Positions 8,338 through 16,070 of a stretch of 64,000 nt of DNA are shown here, one piece after another. Both the position numbers and the translations under genes were made by a program. The DNA is from Clostridiales bacterium. Lineage in GTDB: Bacteria; Bacillota; Clostridia; Oscillospirales; Ruminococcaceae. The notes beneath the pieces are model-generated. The model saw only the letters and a list, made by a program, of their open reading frames with translations. It searched no databases and was not told the DNA's origin. The stretch spans positions 122,042 to 186,041 of the forward strand of contig JAHZAY010000002.1 in assembly GCA_019423685.1 (NCBI GenBank), read 5' to 3'. Numbering within the stretch: the stretch's first letter is position 1; each line of letters opens with the position of its first letter.

Positions 8338-10125
8338 ATGAACAACAGAACAAAAGTGGCCGTTTCCCTCTTGCTGTCGCTGCTTTTGGCGCTCGGCTGT
8401 TTGAGGACACCGGCCTTTGCGGAAACGCTCACCATCACCCAAATGACACCCTCCACCCAGACGGGAAGCATCACCCTCACCCAGCAGCTCAACGAGGTGG
8501 AGCAGTTGGGCATTGCGGGCGGCCCGGTGCAGGGGGTGGAGTACACCTTGGTGCAGATCGGCAGCCTGTGCGACATCACCTATAGTGGCGGTTGGATGAC
8601 CGGCTACGCGGTGGAGCAATCGGTCGCGAACAAGCTGCAAATTGCGGCGCCGGATGATACAGGAAGTTATAAATCGAAAAAATATTACATTTTTACCGAA
8701 GAAACGGACCTGCAAGCGATCCAAAAGCAGCTGGAAGCAGTCGAGCAAGAGGATTGGAGCGCCCTGATCACGGGCCTTAGCGGGACAACGAAAACAACAG
8801 ACGACCAAGGCAAAGCTGTCTTTTCGGGACTTCCCTATGGGTTATACCTGATTGTGCAGACCGACATCACCGGCGCGGTGTGTGATGGAAAGCCGATTAC
8901 CCTTTCCCATCAGCAGAGCCCGATGTTCCTCTCAGTGCCGAACGGCACACAGGCGGACGTCCAGTTGGGAGTAAAAACCCCTCTGGGCTACGGAGAGCTG
9001 GAGAAAAACATCGTAGGCGTCGGCAATGTCGATGGAGAGTGGGAGGATGTACAGGACGCCACAACCGAGGTCACCGGGCCGGGAGACGTCATCCGCTTTA
9101 AGCTGTCGGTGCGTCCGCCCTCTCTGGGAAGCAAGGACACCCTTGATCACTTTTCTGTGGAGGATATCCTCTCCAAAGGGCTGGATTTGCAGAAATTGGA
9201 AAGCATTACCGACAGTCTGGGACAGAGCTATGCAGAGGACACCGACTACACGGTAACCATCACAGAGGATCTGAAGTCGACCGACCTGGAGGACTCTGAG
9301 CAGTCGTTTGTAGGCGGCACAAGGCTGTGGATTGCCTTCACCGCCCAGGGGCTTACCAAACTCGAACAGCTCGCAAGGACATCGGGCAGCTTGTCGGTCC
9401 TGTACACCGCCATGGTCAACGATCAGGCTGCGGTTGGCGGCGCGACCAACATTGCGCGGATGGACCACAAGGTCAACTATGTCCCCGAGGAGGGCGATGA
9501 TCCGCCTCCGAGAGACCCGCCGCCTAGGGATGACCCGCCTCCCAAGGAGGACGACAAGAGCTACCGAACCAGGTGGGAGATCGTGCGCAGCTTCGCCTTT
9601 GATGTAAACTTGACCAAGTATCTGGGACAGGAGGGAAACCTTGCTCCCCAGGGAAGCGTCACCTTTGCACTGTATAAACTGTCCGACGGAGAAAAGGTGC
9701 CCGTTTTGCTGCAACAGGATGGGGAGGCTTACCTTGCGGCAACCGACGGCTCCAACGAGTTGACGGTGGGAGCGGATGGAAGTTTTCGCATTCGCGGCTT
9801 GAGCGAGGGAACCTATTACCTCAGAGAACTTGCCACAGCGGAAGGATATGCCCTGCCGGATCAGGATATTGAGCTGATTTTGGTGGGAGAGCAGGCCGCT
9901 GGGGAATACACCGGGCAGCTGGACAGCAGCCGCTGTGCGGTCAACGGGGAGCAGGGCAGCGTCTCGATACAGGACAACGTGCTGTATCTGGCGATTGTCA
10001 ACCCGCAAACCTTCTATATCCCGAATACAGGCGGTGCAGGTACCTGGATGTTTACCGCAGGAGGACTTGTGATCGTGGCGGCAGGATTTGTGTATTTGGC
10101 CGTCAGCCGCAAAAAGAAGGAGTAG
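8338..10125 (+). CDS. Pilin-like LPXTG surface protein (fimbrial subunit)
   Basis: The 595-residue protein starts at ATG 8338 behind AAAAGGAG. It has a signal peptide of about 30 residues ending in the AFA box, then beta-rich domains typical of sortase-assembled pilins. A Pro-rich charged linker with PPPRD repeats lies near residues 388-404. The C-terminal domain holds an E-box-like YYLRELATAEGY near residue 490, as used for isopeptide bond formation. The sorting signal is IPNTG (about residue 561), then a hydrophobic helix and an SRKKKE tail. The sortase gene that follows starts 3 bases after its stop, so the two are translationally linked. It is probably the backbone pilin or a major accessory subunit; a clear YPKN-type pilin motif was not seen, though a Lys in GELEKNIVGVG could serve. 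Confidence 0.85.
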   Translation: MNNRTKVAVSLLLSLLLALGCLRTPAFAETLTITQMTPSTQTGSITLTQQLNEVEQLGIAGGPVQGVEYTLVQIGSLCDITYSGGWMTGYAVEQSVANKLQIAAPDDTGSYKSKKYYIFTEETDLQAIQKQLEAVEQEDWSALITGLSGTTKTTDDQGKAVFSGLPYGLYLIVQTDITGAVCDGKPITLSHQQSPMFLSVPNGTQADVQLGVKTPLGYGELEKNIVGVGNVDGEWEDVQDATTEVTGPGDVIRFKLSVRPPSLGSKDTLDHFSVEDILSKGLDLQKLESITDSLGQSYAEDTDYTVTITEDLKSTDLEDSEQSFVGGTRLWIAFTAQGLTKLEQLARTSGSLSVLYTAMVNDQAAVGGATNIARMDHKVNYVPEEGDDPPPRDPPPRDDPPPKEDDKSYRTRWEIVRSFAFDVNLTKYLGQEGNLAPQGSVTFALYKLSDGEKVPVLLQQDGEAYLAATDGSNELTVGADGSFRIRGLSEGTYYLRELATAEGYALPDQDIELILVGEQAAGEYTGQLDSSRCAVNGEQGSVSIQDNVLYLAIVNPQTFYIPNTGGAGTWMFTAGGLVIVAAGFVYLAVSRKKKE

Positions 10126-10128
10126 TCG

Positions 10129-10947
10129 ATGAGCAGACGAGCAGGGACAGCGCTGGCGTTGGTCCTGGTTTTGGCAGGGACAGCGCTGGCAACTTACCCG
10201 TTCTGGAGCCAGTGGATTAAACAGGCCGGACAAGAGCAGTTGATTGTGGCCCAGCAACAGCTCGTTGGACAGGACGGCTTGGCACAGCAGATGGAGAGCG
10301 CACAAGGGTATAATCTTCAGCTGTATGAAAGCAGCGTCTATGTTCGCGATCCCTTTGGGCAGAGCTCTGTGCAGCAGTTGCCCCAGGACTATGAAAGCCA
10401 GCTCAATCCCTTGGGCGACGGGGTGATGGGCTATTTGCAAATTGAGGCCATTGATTTGCAGTTGCCCATCTACCACGGCGTCAGCGAGGAGGTACTGCAA
10501 AAGGGTGTGGGGCATCTTCCAGAGAGCTCCCTGCCAACCGGCGGCGAGAACACCCACTGCGTCCTTTCGGCCCATGCGGGGTTGGAGGGGCAAAAGCTAT
10601 TCAGCGATCTGGAACTGCTGGAGTGCGGCGACACCTTTACCCTGCAAATTTTGGGGGAGCAGTTGATCTACCAGATCGATTGCATCGAGACGGTGCTGCC
10701 CGATGCGCTGCAATCGCTTGCGATCCAGCCGGGGGAGGATCGGGTGACTTTGATGACCTGCACCCCCTATGGAATCAACACCCACCGGCTGCTGGTACAT
10801 GCGGTGCGTTTACAGCAGGAAACAGATGTCCAGCAGCAAAGTGCTTCTGTACCCAGCCGCTGGATGCGCGAGTACAAGCTGATGCTGGTGGCAGTGGTGG
10901 CGGCAGGTACAGTGGGAGCTGTCCTGTTGCGCAAAAAGCACAGCTAA
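10129..10947 (+). CDS. Class C sortase (pilin polymerising)
   Basis: This 272-residue membrane enzyme is expected to polymerise the pilin and adhesin upstream. It has an N-terminal membrane anchor, the catalytic His149 in SAHAGL, catalytic Cys211 in TLMTC and Arg220 in NTHRL, then a second hydrophobic helix and a basic tail, the two-anchor layout of class C. A VRDPFG segment matches the DP-aromatic lid that covers the active site in pilin sortases. The ribosome binding site AAGGAG lies inside the end of the pilin gene. Confidence 0.92.
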   Translation: MSRRAGTALALVLVLAGTALATYPFWSQWIKQAGQEQLIVAQQQLVGQDGLAQQMESAQGYNLQLYESSVYVRDPFGQSSVQQLPQDYESQLNPLGDGVMGYLQIEAIDLQLPIYHGVSEEVLQKGVGHLPESSLPTGGENTHCVLSAHAGLEGQKLFSDLELLECGDTFTLQILGEQLIYQIDCIETVLPDALQSLAIQPGEDRVTLMTCTPYGINTHRLLVHAVRLQQETDVQQQSASVPSRWMREYKLMLVAVVAAGTVGAVLLRKKHS

Positions 10948-10990
10948 TCTTTCCCCAATTGCACAGGGCATTGTGGAAAACGAAGCTCCA

Positions 10991-11066
10991 TTTGCCGCGG
11001 CAAATGAGATGCGCGGCAAAGTATGATACCGATTTGAGAACGGGCGGCGAAAACTCGCCGCCCGTT
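10991..11066 (+). promoter_or_regulatory. Palindrome and terminator-like hairpin between the two sortase genes
   Basis: TTTGCCGCGGCAAA (10991-11004) is a perfect 14-base palindrome, and the half-site CGCGGCAAA recurs at 11012-11020. It is followed by a 12-bp hairpin, AACGGGCGGCGA (11039-11050) paired with TCGCCGCCCGTT (11055-11066) around AAAC, with only a short T-run. The second sortase gene starts 30 bases further on. This may attenuate transcription into that gene; the palindrome could be a protein binding site. Confidence 0.55.
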
Positions 11067-11095
11067 TGCCAATTTCTATTTTCAGGAGGAGAGCA

Positions 11096-11944
11096 ATGCG
11101 CAGGGCGATTTTCGTGTTGATTTTGCTGGTTGGATTGGGCGTACTTAACTACCCCTACCTCTCGACCCTTTACCGCCAACACCAGCAGATGCAGCTGGCA
11201 CAGGAGTATGAGCAGCAGCTTTCCCAGCAGAGTGGGCAGCAGTTGGAACAGTCCCAGCAGTACAATGCTGCTTTAACCGCACAGGACCAATCGCTGCTCG
11301 ACGCCTTCTCCCAAACAGAAGAGGAACAGCAATCGGAGGACAACCTGCTCGGCTTTGTGGAAATTCCCAAGATTGAGCAGTATCTTCCCATCTATGAGGG
11401 CACGACCCCCGACATCCTAAATCAGGGTGTGGGGCATCTGACCGGCAGTTCCCTACCGATCGGTGGGGAGAGCACCCATGCCGTGCTGGCAGGTCACAGC
11501 GGCCTGCACTCCCAGCTCATCTTTACCGACCTTGAACAGCTGGTGGTGGGCGATCGGTTTACGCTGCACGTTTTAGGGGAAGAGCTGGTGTATGCGGTGG
11601 ACCAGATCCTCACAGTCGATCCGTGGGAAACGCAGGCGCTGGAGATTGAGGAAGGGCGCGACCTTGTGACGCTCATCACCTGTGTGCCCTATGGGGTCAA
11701 CACCCACCGGCTTTTGGTGCGGGGTGAGCGGGTAGAGACTCCACAGGAAAGCAAAACTGATGCAGATCAAGGAGAAGCCCCGTCAGATACAGAGCCAACG
11801 GTGGTCGTTGCAGCTGCCGGAGAAGGCCGAATGGCCACACAAAAAAGGATATGGTGGATTAGCCTTGTTGTGCTGGGGGCGGCCATTGTGTGGGCACTTT
11901 TGGGCGTCAGAAAGAAAAAAACGACCCCCTCTCACGAAAGCTAG
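11096..11944 (+). CDS. Class C sortase, second copy
   Basis: This is a 282-residue class C sortase. ATG 11096 is preferred because AGGAGGAG lies just upstream; an in-frame TTG at 11066 has no such signal. Catalytic residues are His134 in AGHSGL, Cys196 in TLITC and Arg205 in NTHRL. There is an N-terminal anchor and a C-terminal helix followed by an RKKK tail. In place of the DP-aromatic lid it has LLDAFSQ followed by a Glu/Gln-rich stretch, so the lid is weak or absent. Paired class C sortases commonly divide the work between different pilin subunits, or between polymerisation and wall attachment; which applies here is not visible. Confidence 0.9.
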   Translation: MRRAIFVLILLVGLGVLNYPYLSTLYRQHQQMQLAQEYEQQLSQQSGQQLEQSQQYNAALTAQDQSLLDAFSQTEEEQQSEDNLLGFVEIPKIEQYLPIYEGTTPDILNQGVGHLTGSSLPIGGESTHAVLAGHSGLHSQLIFTDLEQLVVGDRFTLHVLGEELVYAVDQILTVDPWETQALEIEEGRDLVTLITCVPYGVNTHRLLVRGERVETPQESKTDADQGEAPSDTEPTVVVAAAGEGRMATQKRIWWISLVVLGAAIVWALLGVRKKKTTPSHES

Positions 11945-11950
11945 ACCCCA

Positions 11951-11988
11951 AAAAGGGAACCGGTGAGTCATCACCGGTTCCCTTTTTT
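11951..11988 (+). terminator. Intrinsic terminator of the pilus locus
   Basis: GGGAACCGGTGA and TCACCGGTTCCC form a perfect stem around GTCA, followed by six T. It ends the adhesin-pilin-sortase transcript. Confidence 0.93.
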
Positions 11989-12130
11989 ATGCTTTTTTAA
12001 AAGGTCAAGAATAAATCGAAAAATGAGGATTTATCGAAGAAAACAATCAAAATATACATAGTATATAAAAATATTGCAAAATTACACCATAAAATCTACA
12101 TAAAAGAGGCAATTTTTAAAGAAATTTCAT

Positions 12131-12159
12131 TTGACTATTGGCCTTAAGTATATTATAAT
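12131..12159 (+). promoter_or_regulatory. adhE promoter
   Basis: TTGACT (12131-12136), a 17-base spacer and TATAAT (12154-12159) form a strong vegetative-type promoter 70 bases before adhE. The region around it is strongly AT-rich. Confidence 0.85.
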
Positions 12160-12175
12160 GTCCTTGTACTTCAAA

Positions 12176-12193
12176 ATGTTAAAAAAATAACAA
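12176..12193 (+). promoter_or_regulatory. Probable Rex operator in front of adhE
   Basis: ATGTTAAAAAAATAACAA is an 18-base near-palindrome close to the known Rex consensus TTGTTAANNNNTTAACAA. It lies 17 bases after the -10 box, where bound Rex would block transcription until NADH rises. adhE is a classical Rex target in Gram-positive anaerobes. No rex gene is in the window. Confidence 0.75.
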
Positions 12194-12228
12194 TCTAACG
12201 ATATAAGCTTTTTAGGAGGAATGCAAAG

Positions 12229-14850
12229 ATGGCAGAAAAACATACCGCGCCGGTTCCCCACTATGAGGTCATTGATACCATGGAGGCACTTCAGGCACGC
12301 ATGAAGGAGATGCGCAAGGCCCAGCAGGTCTTTGCCACCTACACGCAGGAACAGGTAGACAAGATTTTCTTTGCCGCAGCGATGGCAGCCAACAAGGCGC
12401 GCATCCCGCTGGCAAAACTGGCCGTGGAAGAGACCGGCATGGGTGTTGTGGAAGACAAGGTCATCAAAAACCACTACGCTTCGGAGTATATTTACAACGC
12501 TTACCGCAACACCAAAACCTGCGGCGTCATCGAAGAGGATACAGCCTACGGCATCAAAAAGATTGCAGAGCCATTGGGACTGATTGCAGCGGTCATTCCG
12601 ACCACTAACCCCACCTCCACCGCCATCTTTAAGGCGTTGATCTGCTTAAAGACCCGCAACGCCATCCTCATCAGCCCCCATCCGCGCGCGAAAAAATCCA
12701 CTATTGCGGCGGCGAAGGTTGTGTACGAGGCAGCAGTAGCGGCAGGTGCACCGGAGAATATCATCGGTTGGATTGATGTGCCGAGCCTCGAGCTGACCAA
12801 CGAGCTGATGAAGGAGTCGGACACCATCCTTGCTACCGGTGGTCCGGGCATGGTCAAATCGGCGTATTCCTCCGGCAAACCGGCGCTCGGCGTCGGAGCG
12901 GGCAACACCCCGGTCATCATCGACGAAAGTGCAGACATCAAACTGGCTGTCAACTCGATCATTCACTCCAAGACCTTCGACAACGGCATGATCTGCGCTT
13001 CTGAACAGTCGGTCACCGTGGTCGGCGATATCTATGACGCGGTTAAAAAGGAATTCCAGTATCGCGGCTGCTATTTCCTCAAGGGAGACGAGCTGGACAA
13101 GGTGCGCCACACCATCATGATTAACGGTGCACTCAACGCCAAGATTGTAGGCCAGACTGCCTGCACCATCGCCCAGATGGCGGGCGTCGATGTCCCAGCG
13201 GGCACCAAGATTTTGATCGGCGAGGTAGAATCGGTGGACATCTCGGAGGAATTTGCACACGAGAAGCTCTCCCCAGTACTGGCCATGTACCGCGCAAAAG
13301 ACTTTGATGAGGCACTGGTCAAGGCAGAAAAGCTGGTGGAGGACGGCGGCTACGGCCACACCGCATCCCTGTATATCCATCCTTCCCAGAAAGAAAAGAT
13401 TATGAAGCACGCCAACGCCATGAAGGCCTGCCGCATCGTTATCAACACCCCATCTTCCCACGGCGGCATCGGCGACCTGTACAACTTTAAGCTCACCCCA
13501 TCGCTCACCTTGGGCTGCGGCTCCTGGGGAGGCAACTCGGTTTCCGAGAATGTGGGCGTAAAACATCTTTTGAACATCAAGACCGTGGCGGAGAGGAGAG
13601 AGAATATGCTGTGGTTCAGAGCGCCGCAGAAGGTATATCTGAAGAAGGGATGCATGCCGGTTGCCCTGGATGAACTGGGACATGTGATGGGCAAAAAGAA
13701 GTGCTTCATCGTCACCGACTCCTTCCTCTACCAGAACGGCTATGTCAAACCAATTGAGGAAAAATTGGACCAGATGGGCATCCAGCACACCTGCTTTTAC
13801 GATGTTGCTCCGGACCCGAACCTCTCCTGTGCAAAAGAGGGCGCAAAGGCGATGACCTCCTTCCAGCCAGACTGCATCATTGCGCTGGGCGGCGGTTCCG
13901 CGATGGATGCCGGCAAGATCATGTGGGTTATGTACGAGCATCCGGAAGTCGCTTTTATGGATATGGCAATGCGCTTTATGGATATCCGCAAGAGAATCTA
14001 CACCTTCCCGAAGATGGGCGAAAAGGCATACTTTGTCGCCATCCCAACCTCTTCCGGTACCGGTTCGGAGGTCACCCCATTTGCAGTCATTACCGACGAT
14101 GCGACCGGCATCAAATATCCGCTGGCCGACTATGAGCTGCTTCCTAATATGGCGATCATCGATGCAGACAACATGATGACCCAGCCAAAGGGCCTGACCA
14201 GCGCTTCCGGTATTGACGCGCTGACCCATGCACTGGAAGCATACGCCTCCATCATGGCGACCGATTACACCGACGGTCTGGCACTCAAAGCGATGAAGAA
14301 CATCTTCACCTACCTGCCTGCCGCCTATGAAAAGGGTGCAAACGATCCGCATGCCCGTGAGAAGATGGCCGATGCCTCCTGCATGGCAGGTATGGCCTTT
14401 GCAAATGCCTTCCTGGGTGTCTGCCACTCGATGGCGCACAAACTGGGAGCTTATCACCACCTGCCGCACGGCGTGGCCAATGCGCTGCTCATCTGTGAAG
14501 TGATGCGCTTTAACGCTGCGGAGGTCCCGACCAAGATGGGCACCTTCCCGCAGTACCAGTATCCGCACACCCTGGAGCGCTATGCAGAATGTGCCCACTT
14601 CTGCGGCGTCTGCGGCAAGGATGACCAGGAGACTTTGGACCTGTTCATCCAGAAGATCGAACAGCTCAAAGCTTCGGTCGGCATCAAAAAGACCATCAAA
14701 GATTACGGCGTAGACGAAAAGTACTTCCTGGATACCCTCGACCAGATGGTGGAGGACGCCTTCGATGACCAGTGCACCGGATGCAACCCGCGTTACCCAC
14801 TGCTCAGCGAGATCAAGGAAATGTACCTGAAAGCCTACTACGGCGAATAA
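12229..14850 (+). CDS. adhE: Bifunctional acetaldehyde-CoA / alcohol dehydrogenase
   Basis: This 873-residue fusion reduces acetyl-CoA to acetaldehyde and then ethanol, re-oxidising two NADH in fermentation. The N-terminal half is a CoA-acylating aldehyde dehydrogenase with the catalytic Cys near residue 256 in GMICASEQ. The C-terminal half, from about residue 460, is an iron-dependent alcohol dehydrogenase with the nucleotide-binding GGGSAMDAGK, the TSSGTGSEVTPFAV motif and the metal-binding His region GVCHSMAHKLGAYHHLPHG. Length is normal for AdhE. It starts behind AGGAGGAATGCAAAG and is probably Rex-controlled. A kinase-like gene follows 15 bases after the stop. Confidence 0.97.
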   Translation: MAEKHTAPVPHYEVIDTMEALQARMKEMRKAQQVFATYTQEQVDKIFFAAAMAANKARIPLAKLAVEETGMGVVEDKVIKNHYASEYIYNAYRNTKTCGVIEEDTAYGIKKIAEPLGLIAAVIPTTNPTSTAIFKALICLKTRNAILISPHPRAKKSTIAAAKVVYEAAVAAGAPENIIGWIDVPSLELTNELMKESDTILATGGPGMVKSAYSSGKPALGVGAGNTPVIIDESADIKLAVNSIIHSKTFDNGMICASEQSVTVVGDIYDAVKKEFQYRGCYFLKGDELDKVRHTIMINGALNAKIVGQTACTIAQMAGVDVPAGTKILIGEVESVDISEEFAHEKLSPVLAMYRAKDFDEALVKAEKLVEDGGYGHTASLYIHPSQKEKIMKHANAMKACRIVINTPSSHGGIGDLYNFKLTPSLTLGCGSWGGNSVSENVGVKHLLNIKTVAERRENMLWFRAPQKVYLKKGCMPVALDELGHVMGKKKCFIVTDSFLYQNGYVKPIEEKLDQMGIQHTCFYDVAPDPNLSCAKEGAKAMTSFQPDCIIALGGGSAMDAGKIMWVMYEHPEVAFMDMAMRFMDIRKRIYTFPKMGEKAYFVAIPTSSGTGSEVTPFAVITDDATGIKYPLADYELLPNMAIIDADNMMTQPKGLTSASGIDALTHALEAYASIMATDYTDGLALKAMKNIFTYLPAAYEKGANDPHAREKMADASCMAGMAFANAFLGVCHSMAHKLGAYHHLPHGVANALLICEVMRFNAAEVPTKMGTFPQYQYPHTLERYAECAHFCGVCGKDDQETLDLFIQKIEQLKASVGIKKTIKDYGVDEKYFLDTLDQMVEDAFDDQCTGCNPRYPLLSEIKEMYLKAYYGE

Positions 14851-14865
14851 GACAGGAGGACAATC

Positions 14866-15621
14866 ATGCAGGAGAAAAAGACGCTGATCTTTACAAGACC
14901 GCATAAGAAAATCTATGCCACCGAGGATAAGATTCTCAAGGTGTTTGACAGCAACTACAAAAAGTCTGATGTGCTCAACGAGGCCCGCAATGAGGCCCTG
15001 GTAGAAGAAAACACCAATTTGAATGTTCCATCCCTTTCGGCTGTCTTAAAGACAGAGGAGGGCTGGGCGCTGACCCGCGAGAAGGTAGAGGGCACCACCC
15101 TCTCTGAGTTGATGGACAAGAATCCGAGCAAGTTTGCCGAGTATATGGAGCTCTTTGTAAACTTGCAGCTGCAGGTGCACAGCCAGCGCGTCCCCACCAT
15201 CAAGACCCTCCGCCACAAGCTGATGGACCAGATCAACTCCCTCAAGGAGATCGATGCAACTGCCCGTTATGAGCTCTCTGCGCGCTTGCAGGGAATGCCT
15301 AAGCACAACAAGCTCTGCCACGGCGACTTTAACCCAAGCAACATCATCGTCGACAAAGAGGGCAAACTGTGGATCATCGACTGGGCGCACGCTGCACAGG
15401 GTAACGCTTCCGCCGACGCGGCAATGACCTATCTGCTCTTCTCGCTGCAAGATAAGGAAAAGGCAGAGCTGTATATCAAGCTCTTCTGCCAGAAAGCAGA
15501 TATTGCTCGCCAATACGTCAACCGCTGGTTGCCAATCGTAGCGGCAGCCCAGCTGACCAAGCACAAGCCAGAAGAACGCGATCTGCTGCTCAGATGGACC
15601 GACGTCATCGAGTATCAATAA
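14866..15621 (+). CDS. APH/choline kinase-fold phosphotransferase family protein
   Basis: This is a 251-residue protein of the aminoglycoside/choline kinase-like fold. The catalytic loop HGDFNPSNI (near residue 155) and the metal-binding IDWAHA (near 170) are intact, so it should bind ATP and phosphorylate a small molecule. The N-terminal lobe is short and starts with a nucleotide-binding beta sheet. It follows adhE closely behind its own AGGAGG, so the redox-controlled promoter probably drives it too. The substrate is unknown; nothing supports a drug-resistance role, and the context suggests metabolism. Confidence 0.8.
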   Translation: MQEKKTLIFTRPHKKIYATEDKILKVFDSNYKKSDVLNEARNEALVEENTNLNVPSLSAVLKTEEGWALTREKVEGTTLSELMDKNPSKFAEYMELFVNLQLQVHSQRVPTIKTLRHKLMDQINSLKEIDATARYELSARLQGMPKHNKLCHGDFNPSNIIVDKEGKLWIIDWAHAAQGNASADAAMTYLLFSLQDKEKAELYIKLFCQKADIARQYVNRWLPIVAAAQLTKHKPEERDLLLRWTDVIEYQ

Positions 15622-15750
15622 CAGGCAAAAGATTTGCTTAGAACCGCATGGTTTTTCTGAAAAAGATTTCATTTTCAATAATATCTTGATGCAGAAAAAA
15701 GGCAAATAGATACAATTAGAATTTATAAAAGAATAGGTTCGAAAAGTAAA

Positions 15751-15789
15751 AAAACCTCACCTAAAAACTTTTAGGTGAGGTTTTTTTTT
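15751..15789 (+). terminator. Intrinsic terminator after the adhE operon
   Basis: AAAACCTCACCTAA pairs with TTAGGTGAGGTTTT around a short A/T loop and is followed by a T-run. It closes the adhE transcript. Confidence 0.92.
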
Positions 15790-15919
15790 ATCAATAAAAT
15801 AATTTTTTATATCATTTTTTGTTAGTTTCTGTTAGGAATGATTAGATATCACCTTTTGCAGATTGCATAGCAACCGTTAGAAGAGTTTTGCTAAAATCAC
15901 GAATTTACAAGCTAAACTA

Positions 15920-15948
15920 TTGACAGATATTCAGGAATGTATTATGGT
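15920..15948 (+). promoter_or_regulatory. Promoter of the first binding-protein gene
   Basis: TTGACA (15920-15925), a 17-base spacer and TATGGT (15943-15948) lie 120 bases before the gene, leaving a long leader. Confidence 0.65.
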
Positions 15949-16070
15949 TATTTCGGAGAGATTGTAAGTTTTGATTAAAAATTATACGGGAAAGCAATAC
16001 ATTTCTATCCAATATGCGGTCATAGAAGTTGTATTCATGATATTTTTTTTATTAAGGAGGAAAAAGACAG

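Larger units (their letters stand above)
15622..16070 (+). other. Intergenic region between the adhE pair and the first binding-protein gene
   Basis: This 449-base, AT-rich stretch holds the terminator of the adhE operon and a good promoter at 15920-15948. No coding frame with a ribosome binding site was found in it, and the remaining sequence shows nothing recognisable. Confidence 0.7.

Noticed and set aside
12646..14904. 752-codon open frame on the minus strand opposite adhE
   Set aside because: It is antisense to a certain gene with strong codon bias, has no binding site and no family-like sequence.
14866..15621. Aminoglycoside resistance gene
   Set aside because: The fold motifs are shared by many kinases; placement behind adhE and the lack of mobile-element context argue for a metabolic role.
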